DNA from: Clostridium ihumii AP5
GTDB taxonomy: Bacteria; Bacillota; Clostridia; Clostridiales; Clostridiaceae
DNA length: 64,000 nucleotides
Assembly (NCBI RefSeq): GCF_000612845.1
Contig: NZ_CCAT010000009.1
Location: forward strand, 35,147-99,146
Reading direction: 5' to 3'
This document shows positions 35,722 through 44,686 of the stretch, one piece after another. A model generated the notes under the pieces. It was not told the origin of the DNA. It saw nothing but the letters and a program-made list of their open reading frames with translations, and ran no database searches. Position numbers and translations under genes: made by a program. Every line of letters begins with the position of its first letter. Positions within the stretch are counted from its first letter, which is position 1.

Positions 35722-35986
35722 ATTAATTTATCCCCTTTCACACTTAAATATATTCCCATTTCTTATTATTTAAAACAAAACATCCTTAATTATATTTTTT
35801 CTACATACTCTTAGAATCACCTTTATTTTAATTTCCAAAATTACCTTTTAAATTTTTTTACTTAACTCATACATATAGAATTAGATTGCTTCATTTTTTC
35901 TTAATATAAAAGATTTAGATTTCAAGAAAATCGTATACTATTTACCATTTTTATACACTATTTTTAAAAATATTTAAAATAAAAAA

Positions 35987-36015
35987 TATCACATATTCAA
36001 AATAAATATGTGATA
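35987..36015 (-). terminator. H-like element 10 (terminator of the 36107 gene)
   Basis: Perfect 11-bp stem TATCACATATT/AATATGTGATA with a 7-nt loop; minus-strand T run. Same slot as the H elements, but with its own stem sequence. Confidence 0.75.
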
Positions 36016-36106
36016 CTTTTATATAATATTTTATATTTTTAAGTTCATTAACAAATTTGAGTTTGTCATGGTAAGTACAAAATAAACTCTATGTAATATA
36101 CTAAAT

Positions 36107-36634
36107 TTACCACCTATCCAAAGCTGTTAGTAAAAAAATATAATGTGTTTTGTAAGGCATAAGCATAGCGGAATGTTTTTCTACCATTCTCTTAAATTTT
36201 TCAATTGAAACATACGATACCTCTTTTACTTCATTATCGTAGAAAGAGTATTCATCTAAAAGAATATCCTTTCTATAAATGAACACATCATCTATTTCAT
36301 TTTCAATATATCCATCAACCTCACCATACTCTCGACAGGAAAAAAGATACTGGAGTTTATCTATTTCTAAATCAATACCAAGTTCTTCTTTTCCCTCTCG
36401 TATAGCTGCTTCTACAGATGTTTCACCGGCTTGGATATGACCTGAAAATGAAATATCCATCATATTTGGGAACATAACTTGATCATTTCGAGTTTGTAGT
36501 AGTATCTCATCCTTAGAATTAATAATCCATACACAAACACCTTTGTGAATAAATGCTTTTTTATGAGCCTCACATTTTTCCTCTGTCTTACCACATTTTT
36601 GACCTAATTCATCATAAATATCAATCATTTCCAT
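36107..36634 (-). CDS. NUDIX hydrolase (IPP-isomerase-like group)
   Basis: 175 aa. Opening MIDIYDELGQKCGKTEEKCE and AHKKAFIHKGVCVWIIN are typical of the IDI-like/YfcD NUDIX group. Nudix box SGHIQAGET...REGKEELGI. Members are often annotated as isopentenyl-diphosphate isomerase-like but usually lack proof of that activity. P element about 90 bp upstream. Stand-alone. Confidence 0.88.
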   Translation of the reverse strand: MEMIDIYDELGQKCGKTEEKCEAHKKAFIHKGVCVWIINSKDEILLQTRNDQVMFPNMMDISFSGHIQAGETSVEAAIREGKEELGIDLEIDKLQYLFSCREYGEVDGYIENEIDDVFIYRKDILLDEYSFYDNEVKEVSYVSIEKFKRMVEKHSAMLMPYKTHYIFLLTALDRW

Positions 36635-36720
36635 ACAATACAGTACTCCTATAAATCACTATTTATTTGTATATTTCATACAAATAGTTTTTATTTCACT
36701 TTATCTTATTATTATGAATA

Positions 36721-36770
36721 AATTATAACATATTTTACAAATACTATATTATTCAATTTTTAAAGAGCAT
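36721..36770 (-). promoter_or_regulatory. P element before the 36107 NUDIX gene
   Basis: Minus strand: ATGCTCTTTAAAAATTGAAT, then TGTAAAATATGTTATAATTT. The first part matches boxA (TGCTCTTTAA) and the second is an extended -10. Confidence 0.65.
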
Positions 36771-36849
36771 TGCTCATATTTCTAGCTTTAGTAATTAGGT
36801 CACAATATAAGTACACTATGAATTAATACGATATTCTGGTTCGTTGACT

Positions 36850-37509
36850 TTATTTTCTATGTACAATTTCACCAGTACTTTTTAAAATACTCTTCTCTGG
36901 AATATAACCTCTTACAGAACTTAATGGGTAAACAATACTATCTTTTCCTATTATTGTCCCTGGGTTTAAAACTGAGTTACATCCTACTTCAGCTAAATCG
37001 CCTACAATTGCACCAAATTTTCTTAAACCAGTTTCAATAATATCTTTTTCATATTTTACTTTTACTAATGTTCCATCAGATTTTAAATTAGATGTTATTG
37101 CACCTGCCCCCAAATGAGATTTATATCCTAATATTGAATCGCCAACATAATTGTAATGGGGCACCTGCACTTTATTAAAGAGAATTGAATTTTTAATTTC
37201 ACTTGAGTTTCCAATTACAACATCATTACCAATGATAACATTGTCTCTAATGTACGCCGAATGTCTGATTTGGCAATTGTAACCAATAATAGCTGGACCT
37301 TTTATAATAACATTTTTTTCTATAGTAGTACCTTTGCCAACCCATACAAATTCCTTTATTCTTTCAAAATCGCTTGGCAAATTTTTTGCGTATTCAAAAA
37401 TGAAATCCTTAATTTCTGTAAGAGCTTCCCAAGGATACTTAACCCCTTCAAATATGGCTCTTGCATCTAATTCTTCAATGTTTAATAGTTCATTTACAGA
37501 AACTTTCAT
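36850..37509 (-). CDS. Hexapeptide-repeat (left-handed beta-helix) protein
   Basis: 219 aa. After a 55-residue N-terminal helical part, repeated I/V-G-x-x-x-x hexapeptides run from about residue 58 to 205 (GKGTTIEKNVIIKGPAIIGY, IRDNVIIGNDVVIGNSSEIK, VGDLAEVGCNSVLNPGTIIG). This is the fold of the C-terminal half of GlmU and related sugar-nucleotide acyltransferases, without a nucleotidyltransferase domain. AGGAGG precedes the ATG. Sugar substrate unknown. Confidence 0.85.
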   Translation of the reverse strand: MKVSVNELLNIEELDARAIFEGVKYPWEALTEIKDFIFEYAKNLPSDFERIKEFVWVGKGTTIEKNVIIKGPAIIGYNCQIRHSAYIRDNVIIGNDVVIGNSSEIKNSILFNKVQVPHYNYVGDSILGYKSHLGAGAITSNLKSDGTLVKVKYEKDIIETGLRKFGAIVGDLAEVGCNSVLNPGTIIGKDSIVYPLSSVRGYIPEKSILKSTGEIVHRK

Positions 37510-37897
37510 TATAATCCTCCTCTAAATAATTAAAATATAGTCACCCTCCATGTTATCACTAACGTGGTAATTTTATGAATATTTCGATATTTAAATATAT
37601 TGTTTTATATCTAATTTTAAGTTACTTAATAAATTTTAATTCAACACGGAGTTAAAAATTAAAAGTTGTATGGCTTCAAGATATTTAATATCCTTAAGCT
37701 CATAACAACATAAAAAAATAAGTCACCAATATTTCTATTATTTTGGTTATCTCTATTTTCTAAAGCTATTATTACATATCCAAAACGCTAAAAAATGTAA
37801 ACTAATTTCCTCTTAATTATTTTTTTATTTTCGTATACGTAAAAATAGACTTATCACTTTTATGATTGTTTACTTTAATAAGGTACTTACTCCCTAT
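37510..37897. other. Gene-free stretch
   Basis: 390 bp with no ORF. It holds a TATTGTTTTATATCTAATTT-type motif at about 37597 that recurs near 39168, 45310 and 46370, usually just 3' of a gene. Otherwise nothing is seen. Confidence 0.5.
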
Positions 37898-38926
37898 TTA
37901 CTTGCTACCAATTTCTTCTGTTTCCATAGCAAATCCAGTACAATTCTTAAATATGCTTTGCCAACATTCTTCATAATAATTAGTCAATATTATTATAGAA
38001 ACTTTTTCTTCAGGTACTTTTAATATTATATTAGTAAATCCATTATAATGCCCTGAATGAAAAGGAACTTTCACATTGTCTTCTTCTAAAATAAACCATC
38101 CAAATCCATACTTTCCTCTAGATCCATCATTTAACTTGTTTGAAGTAAAGATTTTATCAATAATATCTTTATTAAAAATACTTTCATTTTCAAAAGCTGC
38201 CATCCATAGCTTTAAATCATTAATGGTTGAATATATACCGCCATCTCCTGTAGTCAATCCACAATAATCAAAGTCACAAAATTTATCCCCTTCTTTTTTA
38301 TATCCATAAGCCCTATTAGGAATAACTTGAGTTTTCTCTGTAAATACAAAGGTATTCTTCATTCCTAAAGGTTTAAAGAAGTTATGCTCTAGAAAATCTG
38401 AAAAAGATTGACCTGATAATTTTTCTATCAATAATGCCAATAATACATAAGCAGTATTAGAGTAGCCAAACCTGCTGTTACATGGATATTCCAGTTCTTT
38501 TTCTCTAAGTATAAAATCATACACATCAGCATTAGTCATATTATCAGTGCTTTTATTATTATTTTCATAAACAGTAAAATAATCTTTTATACCTGAAGTA
38601 TGATTAACTATATTAATAATTTTCACGTCATCATAATGCTGTGGTAAGTCTTTAAAATACTTATTAATATTATCATTTAAATCCAGTTTAGATTGTTCAT
38701 ATAATAACATTATTGCTGCAGCTGTAAAGCTCTTTGCAAGTGATGCAATATAAAAACATGTATCCTCCGTTATTTCAGTTTTATCTTCCATGCTTCTGAA
38801 TCCATAAGACTTGTTATATACAGTTCTTCCGTCCTTCATTACGGCCAATGAAAACCCAGGAGCCTCACTTTTATTTTTGGTATAATTAGCTATAAATTCA
38901 TCTATCATTTTCATATCATCTCTCAT
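37898..38926 (-). CDS. Serine hydrolase, class C beta-lactamase/PBP fold
   Basis: 342 aa without a signal peptide, so probably cytoplasmic. SLAK (Ser62-Lys65) is the nucleophile motif, YSN in GYSNTAYVLLA is the second, and HSGHYNG the third (in place of KTG). This is the beta-lactamase/esterase EstB type. Not necessarily a resistance enzyme. Start codons at 38926 and 38914 are both possible; GGGG lies before each. Monocistronic. Confidence 0.88.
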   Translation of the reverse strand: MRDDMKMIDEFIANYTKNKSEAPGFSLAVMKDGRTVYNKSYGFRSMEDKTEITEDTCFYIASLAKSFTAAAIMLLYEQSKLDLNDNINKYFKDLPQHYDDVKIINIVNHTSGIKDYFTVYENNNKSTDNMTNADVYDFILREKELEYPCNSRFGYSNTAYVLLALLIEKLSGQSFSDFLEHNFFKPLGMKNTFVFTEKTQVIPNRAYGYKKEGDKFCDFDYCGLTTGDGGIYSTINDLKLWMAAFENESIFNKDIIDKIFTSNKLNDGSRGKYGFGWFILEEDNVKVPFHSGHYNGFTNIILKVPEEKVSIIILTNYYEECWQSIFKNCTGFAMETEEIGSK

Positions 38927-39036
38927 CCCCTTTTTATTTTTTACAATATACCCTCAACTAAATTGTATAATCTTCAATTTAGTATAAATTATTTTTAACT
39001 TGTCCTTTTCTTAACCTACTCAAAACTTCTAATACT

Positions 39037-39143
39037 TTATCCATTTAAATGATTATCTAACCCTTCATATATTTCAAATGACTTATTAGTTAATATCCCA
39101 CACGTTTTCTTTAATTTTACTACTTCATACTCCCAATGAATTT
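39037..39143 (-). pseudogene. Possible coding remnant
   Basis: A short frame reads HWEYEVVKLKKTCGILTNKS, then FEIYEGLDNHLNG and a stop, and another frame continues MDKVLEVLSRLRKG. It has protein-like composition but no start. It may be the tail of a lost gene between the beta-lactamase-fold and toroid genes. Confidence 0.25.
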
Positions 39144-39210
39144 AATGAATATTTTGATATTTCAATATATTATTTTATATCTAATTTTAAGTTACTTAAT
39201 AAAGTATATT

Positions 39211-40128
39211 TTATAAGTCAAATTCCCTAATGTACTTAATATTTTTTATAATAATATCTGACTTCCACCAATTTTTACTTATAGCCCATTGTTCAAGATA
39301 ATCATTCCACTCCCATGTAACTTTCCAAGAACCATCATCATCTTGAGTCTTTAAAATAAATTTGTATTCAAAGTCACATATATCCTTGTTTTCTAAATAG
39401 AAATCACTTGATTTACTATTTATGAATAATGATGGTTTGCATATATAATCAGTGTTCCATATTTTAGTGTCGTATGTTATAACTTGCTTAATTTGTTTTT
39501 GTAATAATTCTTTAAATTCATCCATATTTACTAAATTTAAAATAGAGCATTCTTTCATATAATTGTATAATTCTATAAAACAAGCACTTTCATGCATAGA
39601 TTCTAAAGGGAAATTCTTTTTAAAGTAATTATAAGCTTCTTTTGATAACTCACATGCTAACTTATATATAGCAGTATCTTTTTTTGCATATTTCAATATA
39701 AAACCTATTAAACTAGCCGTAGGATTATATGTTAATTCTTGCTTTGTGCTATAAGACCACCAAGGCGCATGAGGATAATTATCATTTGTTACCACTGTAT
39801 TTAACCCATTCCATCTATGTCCATCAAATTCATTATTAGATGATAAATAATTTAAAATTCCTTTTATTATTGGATGAGTTTTATCATCTAAATTAATTTC
39901 TTTAATAATCTGAGTTGCTGCCCAAGTTTGCAAAGGTGTTGAATTAGTATTCCAACAATCAGGTTCAAGTGCACTTGCAAATCCACCATCAATATTTTGG
40001 TATGTCTTTAAAACACTAATAACGTCTTCCTTACTTCCATTTTCAAATAAGTAGTTCCATCTTTCCATATCAAGTGGTCTTGAATTCTTTAATATAAATC
40101 TTTTTGCACGTGTATAATAATCCATCAC
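39211..40128 (-). CDS. Alpha/alpha-toroid (prenyltransferase-like) protein
   Basis: 305 aa, helical. QNIDGGFASALEPD (about residues 45-58) and a late TQDDDGSWKVTW are the QW-like GGF/GSW motifs of terpenoid-cyclase/prenyltransferase toroids, but the known catalytic DXDD is absent. Such lone genes are common in firmicutes and of unknown role. P element about 90 bp upstream, AGGAGG site at the ATG. Confidence 0.75.
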   Translation of the reverse strand: MMDYYTRAKRFILKNSRPLDMERWNYLFENGSKEDVISVLKTYQNIDGGFASALEPDCWNTNSTPLQTWAATQIIKEINLDDKTHPIIKGILNYLSSNNEFDGHRWNGLNTVVTNDNYPHAPWWSYSTKQELTYNPTASLIGFILKYAKKDTAIYKLACELSKEAYNYFKKNFPLESMHESACFIELYNYMKECSILNLVNMDEFKELLQKQIKQVITYDTKIWNTDYICKPSLFINSKSSDFYLENKDICDFEYKFILKTQDDDGSWKVTWEWNDYLEQWAISKNWWKSDIIIKNIKYIREFDL

Positions 40129-40220
40129 TTTCCTCCTTTTAAATTAGTTTTCAAATCTCTATTTATCCTCATTTCTCATATAGCTAATTTTTAATTAACA
40201 TAATTTTACTATGATTTATT

Positions 40221-40270
40221 AATTATAACATATTTTGTAAGCAACTCATTATTTAATTTTTAAAAAGTTA
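40221..40270 (-). promoter_or_regulatory. P element before the 39211 gene
   Basis: Minus strand: AACTTTTTAAAAATTAAATA, then TTACAAAATATGTTATAATT with the perfect extended -10. About 90 bp before the start codon. Confidence 0.65.
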
Positions 40271-40321
40271 TGTTGCCTAATTAAAATAAAATAATTTTAT
40301 ATTTGTATTGTGACATAAAAA

Positions 40322-40354
40322 ATACTGCATATTCATTTTTGAATATTACAGTAT
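40322..40354 (-). terminator. H element 11 (after the 40417 pseudogene)
   Basis: ATACTG/CAGTAT with ATATTC/GAATAT; loop ATTTTT; T run on the minus strand. GTGACATAAAAAA flank shared with elements 2-4. Confidence 0.75.
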
Positions 40355-40416
40355 TTTTATAATTATTGTATTTTTAATTTTTACATATAATAAGAATAAT
40401 ATAAAATAAACTATTA

Positions 40417-40914
40417 TTAAGACTTTTGTAATTCCAAGTCGATTCTCTCATTTAATTCTTTTAATACTTCTGCTTCACTTAACAGCATATTTTTTTGATA
40501 CTTATAAGGAATTAAGATTTTTAATGATAATGGAAATGCTTCTCCTTCACAAGTCTCTTTATGATTTATTACAGAATGCATAACATTTGAATACTTTTTA
40601 AGCATAATAACTAAATAGTCAGCTCCACCAGCAATTTCTTCTTTATTATCATCTGCTGAATATAATGTATATATATAACACCAAATTTCTCATTTGTTCC
40701 ATAAGTTTTATGAGCTTCATATTTTTTATAGGATTTTATATGCCTCCAATTGAAATAATTATTTTTTTATATAATCTGATATTACTAAATCTATATCTTC
40801 CCTATTTAAGTTTTCTGAGCAAATAATATTATTTTCTTGAGGTTTATAATAACGTAATAATATAATGCTTAATATTATAATAATTGATATCTATTTAATA
40901 TGTCTTTTTTTCAA
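40417..40914 (-). pseudogene. Membrane-anchored protein gene with one stop and two frameshifts
   Basis: From a TTG at 40914 with GGGGGAGA before it the frame reads MKKRHIK, a TAG, then ISIIIILSIILLRYYKPQEN and NREDIDLVISDYIKK before a stop. Removing one A from a 7-A run gives NNYFNWRHIKSYKKYEAHKT and YGTNEKFGVIYIY; a TA-repeat shift then opens TLYSADDNKEEIAGGADYLV and the final 62-codon part (stop at 40417). Together this is one protein of about 165 aa with an N-terminal membrane helix, disabled by three mutations. Family not recognised. Confidence 0.7.
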
Positions 40915-40950
40915 AAATTCTCCCCCTTAAATATAAAACATATATTATAT

Positions 40951-41424
40951 TTATACCCCCATATCATCTATAAGCCAGGGTGATTTTTCATCCTTTCTTA
41001 CAAGATAATACCAATAATTATATATTCCACTATCTTGCGGTCCAACTCCATCCTTTTTATAATTTACTTCATACTTCACCTTATAAATCTTTAGGTTATT
41101 TTTTGTTGCTCCATTTACGCTACCTCTACCATTATTTAAATAACTTTCTACAATTTGTCCGTCTTTTTCCTCTTCAATATTTATTATTTTAATACTATCT
41201 AAATTTTCAAATCCCCAAACTATATTTGGTGTATTCCACTCTTCTGTTAAAGTAGTCAATACTTTATCTTTATTTTTTTCATTATTAAATTCAAAATAAT
41301 TCTCTACTACATTTTGAGCAGAATCACCTTTGTAATTAACTATACTATTACTTTTTTCTTTTGAACAAGCTACTAAAATAATCATAGTAAGAATTATAAT
41401 TAAAATTTTAAAATTTAACTTCAT
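40951..41424 (-). CDS. Lipoprotein with DUF4829-like domain
   Basis: 157 aa. Lipobox LVAC with Cys20. NVVENYFEFNNEKNKDKVLT, TEEWNTPNIVWGFENLDSIK and the NWYYLVRKD-like end match the DUF4829 pattern seen in secreted clostridial proteins. Function unknown. A P element lies about 60 bp before the ATG. The neighbouring pseudogene downstream could have been part of the same unit. Confidence 0.78.
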   Translation of the reverse strand: MKLNFKILIIILTMIILVACSKEKSNSIVNYKGDSAQNVVENYFEFNNEKNKDKVLTTLTEEWNTPNIVWGFENLDSIKIINIEEEKDGQIVESYLNNGRGSVNGATKNNLKIYKVKYEVNYKKDGVGPQDSGIYNYWYYLVRKDEKSPWLIDDMGV

Positions 41425-41479
41425 AACATATCTCCCATATATCTTTCATTTACTTCGTATTGCTATACTAATATAATTT

Positions 41480-41520
41480 TATTATAACATATTTTTAAAT
41501 ATTTTATCTAAAAAGTTATG
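41480..41520 (-). promoter_or_regulatory. P element before the 40951 lipoprotein gene
   Basis: Minus strand: CATAACTTTTTAGATAAAAT, then TTTAAAAATATGTTATAATA. The extended -10 is intact; the upstream block is diverged. Confidence 0.55.
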
Positions 41521-41578
41521 TTACTTAATTAGAATAAATAATCTTATATTTGAATTGAAAATGAATTGAAAAACAAAA

Positions 41579-41611
41579 ATATCGCATATTCACTTTTGAA
41601 TAGTACGGTAT
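41579..41611 (-). terminator. H element 12 (after the 41640 pseudogene)
   Basis: ATATCG/CGGTAT (one G-T pair) with ATATTC/GAATAG, loop ACTTTT. T-rich tail on the minus strand. Confidence 0.65.
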
Positions 41612-41639
41612 TTACTTTATATTATAATAAAATTGTTCA

Positions 41640-42097
41640 CTAAATTGAGGCTTTCAATAATTTGTTTAAATATAACGCATATGATATTTCATAATGTGTA
41701 GGATTATTATTTTTATTAATATAATGATAGGCAGTATTTTGCAATTTTATTAATTCAGAACCCCCCAGACCTTATACATGCAGGTTAATCTTTCGGCATC
41801 ATCATTATCTACACCTATTGTCACTTCGCTGAAACCTCTTTCAATCACCCTGTGTAAAACTCTTTGCATTAGCATTTTTCACAGCCCACGTCCCTGAAAT
41901 TCCTTGTCAACTCTAAAAGCACAAAGATATGACCTTTCCTTACCATTGGCTTCCTCCTTATCTTGAGAATCCCAAAATATATAGAATTCACCTATCAGTG
42001 AGCTATCTATTTCATTTTCAATTGTCCAAAATTCTATATTCCATTTTTCAATGCCATAAATGAAGTCAGTAATATCAAGAAACCTTCTAGTTAGCAT
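41640..42097 (-). pseudogene. GNAT acetyltransferase gene broken by a nonsense codon and a frameshift
   Basis: The frame from ATG 42097 ends at FRVDKEFQGRGL and a TGA, exactly where GNATs have Q/R-x-x-G-x-G/A. Past the TGA the same frame continues KMLMQRVLHRVIERGFSEVT and IGVDNDDAERLTCMYKVW, the expected rest of the domain. It then meets a GGGGGG run, beyond which another frame reads GSELIKLQNTAYHYINKNNN and ends KLLKASI at 41640. So one G-to-T type change (GGA to TGA) plus a 1-base gain in the G run disable the gene. No good ribosome site is seen at 42097; the natural start may be further up. Confidence 0.75.
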
Positions 42098-42172
42098 TGC
42101 TATAAAAATTATAATAAAAGCTAAAATTATTCATTTCTCATCCTAAATCAGTTTGTTAATACCATTGTAATC

Positions 42173-42220
42173 CAATTATGGCATATATTTTAAACACCGT
42201 ACTATTCAATTTTCAAAGAT
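42173..42220 (-). promoter_or_regulatory. Diverged P element before the GNAT pseudogene
   Basis: Minus strand: ATCTTTGAAAATTGAATAGT, then TTTAAAATATATGCCATAAT. The boxA-like block is good but the extended -10 has lost TG and one base of TATAAT, so this promoter may be as degraded as its gene. Confidence 0.5.
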
Positions 42221-42270
42221 TAATATCTCTTAATTAGATCGCAATATAATCATATTAAGAGATAAAAAAA

Positions 42271-42303
42271 ATACCACATATTCACTTTTGAATAATGTGG
42301 TAT
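42271..42303 (-). terminator. H element 13 (terminator of the 42431 gene)
   Basis: ATACCACATATTC pairs with GAATAATGTGGTAT (one bulged A), loop ACTTTT, and a 7-T run on the minus strand. Best-formed H element; its lower stem (ACCACA/TGTGGT) differs from elements 2-4 on both sides. Confidence 0.8.
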
Positions 42304-42430
42304 TAAAATAACATTATTCAGTTCTATATTTGTATCGTTAGATAAATAATGTTACACACTAATATATAATTAACTATAACATATCTTCATCAGATTTATA
42401 TTTTAGTTTTTGTAATTGTAAAATTTTATG

Positions 42431-43432
42431 CTATTTTAACCAATTTTCTATAATAGATATTTTCTTTTCTGTTGCGTTAAGTTCAATCTGGCATCCTATA
42501 GGCAATGTAAACATTGGATGTGTATGACAACAATCAAATTCTGCAATAAAAGGTATGCTTTTACCATCTAAAACTTCTAATAAAACCTCATATGGTTTTC
42601 TACCAGTTTTCTTGTCATCAAATAATTCATGTTTTCCAAGTATTATTCCTGAGATTTTATCAAATATACCGTTAATTTTTAAAAGAGAAAAACTTCTTTC
42701 TATATCCGAAATATCTTTTAAGGAATCTTCGATAAATAAAATGTCTCCTTCTTTTACTTCTGGCATATACTTGCTCCCCCATATACCTTGCATTGTGTTT
42801 AGATTTCCACCTATCACCCTTCCACTTACTTTACCTTCATTAACTGTTATCCAGCTATTATCTCTTTTTTCTTTACACCTATCTTGTAATTCCCAATCTA
42901 TATATTCATCTGTCCAATATGAAGGTATCTCATAAGTATATGGAAAATCTGTATCCTCTATAAGAATCTCTTTAAAATAATTGTATGTGCCATCCACAAA
43001 TGGTATTAGTTCACCAAATGATGCAACTAACGCGGGTCCATAATATGTATTTATTCCCGTTTGTGCATAAATACCAAGTAGAATTGCTGTTACATCTGAA
43101 TAACCTATTATAATTTTAGGGTTTCTTTTAAAGGCTTCATAATCTATATATGGAAGAAGTGAATTTGAATTCATTCCTCCAATTGTAGCCATAATACATT
43201 TTACTTTTGGGTTTCTAATTAACTCATTTAACTCTTCAGCTCGTTCTTTAATACTACCGGACCTATAAAAATCACATTTACCTGTAAGATTACCTTCTAT
43301 AATATTAAAACCTTTTTCTCTTAAATAACTTTTAGCTCTCTCAAATCGCTTAGGACAAAAATACGTTATTGGTGTTGATGGTGAGAAAATTCCTATTGAA
43401 TCTCCAATCTTTAACTTTTCCAATCTAATCAT
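42431..43432 (-). CDS. S66 peptidase (LD-carboxypeptidase/MccF-like)
   Basis: 333 aa. IIGYSDVTA contains the nucleophile Ser112; FIEDSL (Glu) and FDCCHTHPM (His near the C-terminus) complete the family triad. S66 enzymes cut LD-peptide bonds in recycled murein or inactivate microcin C-like antibiotics (MccF). RAKSYLREKGFNI and the GGNLNTMQGIWG loop fit the MccF-type group. AAGGAG at the ATG. Cytoplasmic, stand-alone, ended by H element 13. Self-immunity role is possible but not shown. Confidence 0.9.
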   Translation of the reverse strand: MIRLEKLKIGDSIGIFSPSTPITYFCPKRFERAKSYLREKGFNIIEGNLTGKCDFYRSGSIKERAEELNELIRNPKVKCIMATIGGMNSNSLLPYIDYEAFKRNPKIIIGYSDVTAILLGIYAQTGINTYYGPALVASFGELIPFVDGTYNYFKEILIEDTDFPYTYEIPSYWTDEYIDWELQDRCKEKRDNSWITVNEGKVSGRVIGGNLNTMQGIWGSKYMPEVKEGDILFIEDSLKDISDIERSFSLLKINGIFDKISGIILGKHELFDDKKTGRKPYEVLLEVLDGKSIPFIAEFDCCHTHPMFTLPIGCQIELNATEKKISIIENWLK

Positions 43433-43617
43433 TATTATGTCTCCTTCTAATTATACTATTTCTCATTTATTAGATTATAATACAATTATTTTCAACCTAA
43501 AATAACTCACTGTCAAGTTTATATATATCTAGTAAAAATATTCTTTACTTAAGATTATCTTATAATTAATTGATTTAATAAATTTTATAACCAACTTTAT
43601 TATTTTACATCTACATA

Positions 43618-43965
43618 ATAGTCCGCCAAGGTTAAAACCTCAGCTACGAAGAAAATCTAATCAAAAGCCAAAATTTGTAGGCGAGGTTTCAAGCTTGCAT
43701 AACGTTATTTCATATATCATTTTTTAAATGTATTCCCATATAAAAAACACCAAGACTGAAGTCTCGGCTACGGTGTATTAATTAAATATTTATTATAAAT
43801 AATGATTTCAATTAATGTATTTTATAATTCTCCATTTTCAATTTTCAACTTTCAATTTAAAATTATAGGCGAGGTTTCAACCTTGCATAACGTTATTTCA
43901 TATATCATTTTTTAAATGTATTTCCATAAAAAAACACCAAGACTGAAGTCTCGGCTAAGAATACA
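43618..43965. repeat. Array of A/B hairpin repeats, cluster 1
   Basis: A units at about 43622, 43749 and 43935, B units at 43674 and 43865, alternating. A reads CCAAGGTTAAAACCTCAGCT or with GACTGAAGTC in the stem; B reads GTAGGCGAGGTTTCAACCTT then ACGTTATTTCATATATCA. A and B are each small hairpins and are roughly reverse complements of one another. A degenerate B lies at 43988. The 650-bp gap between 43433 and 44080 holds nothing else. Confidence 0.8.
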
Positions 43966-44080
43966 AATAAATATGATCACCCAATCTTTGTAGGCAAAAG
44001 TTCCTTCTTCAATAGTATTTCTAATAAAATATTAGAATTAAAAAGTTTTTCAATAAATTATATTTATTTTACTTATAAAT

Positions 44081-44359
44081 TTAGCTATTTATAAATCTAA
44101 AAATTACGACTAAAAAAATAAGTATTGTTGCACATAGACTCATTTTAGCAACTGCTCTATTCTTTTTCCAATTATGAACAGTTTGAATTAATAGTAAAAC
44201 ACCCCACAATGGTTCCATTACATTTATAGCATTTTTCCAAATACCTAAAATTTGCATACATGCCAACATTATAATACTTATAGAACAAATATTACTCAAA
44301 ATAGATATTGCTTTTTCATTTGTTTGTTTTTGACTGCTCATATGGCTACTATCTCCCAT
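44081..44359 (-). CDS. Small membrane protein, unknown
   Basis: 92 aa from the ATG at 44359, 4 nt after AGGAGG; the frame opens 7 codons earlier. Three membrane segments (about residues 21-42, 51-62 and 73-90) and a short polar N-terminus. NEKAISILSNICSISIIMLA style is common in small firmicute membrane cassettes. No function known. Ends shortly before an AT-rich repeat stretch. Confidence 0.6.
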   Translation of the reverse strand: MGDSSHMSSQKQTNEKAISILSNICSISIIMLACMQILGIWKNAINVMEPLWGVLLLIQTVHNWKKNRAVAKMSLCATILIFLVVIFRFINS

Positions 44360-44499
44360 AATACCTCCTATACATACCATTATAAATTAATTAGATAAGA
44401 TTTTAATTTTATATTTGATCATGATGTAATTTTATATTTAAAGTACATAATGAATTTGTTGTTGTTTTCTTAGTATATTTTAATGTATTGTTTTATATT

Positions 44500-44642
44500 T
44501 TATTTATCTATTGCATTATATTTTCTTTTATCTACATATTCAAAAAAAATTTGGTAAAAGAAACCAATGCCCTGTACTATATTGATTTAAAACACGTCCT
44601 GAATCAAATAAAATCCCCTTAATTTTTTTCTTTCCTTCCCAT
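44500..44642 (-). pseudogene. HAD-family hydrolase N-terminal remnant
   Basis: From an ATG at 44642 behind AGGAGTG, MGRKEKN and a stop; one base earlier or later the frame reads KKIKGILFDSGRVLNQYSTG and HWFLLPNFF, then a stop, then EYVDKRKYNAIDK. ILFDSGRVL is a HAD motif I. So only the first 45 codons remain, with frameshifts at A and T runs. Confidence 0.6.
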
Positions 44643-44686
44643 ATTTACACTCCTATACCATTTTCTCTATTTATATAATCTTAATA

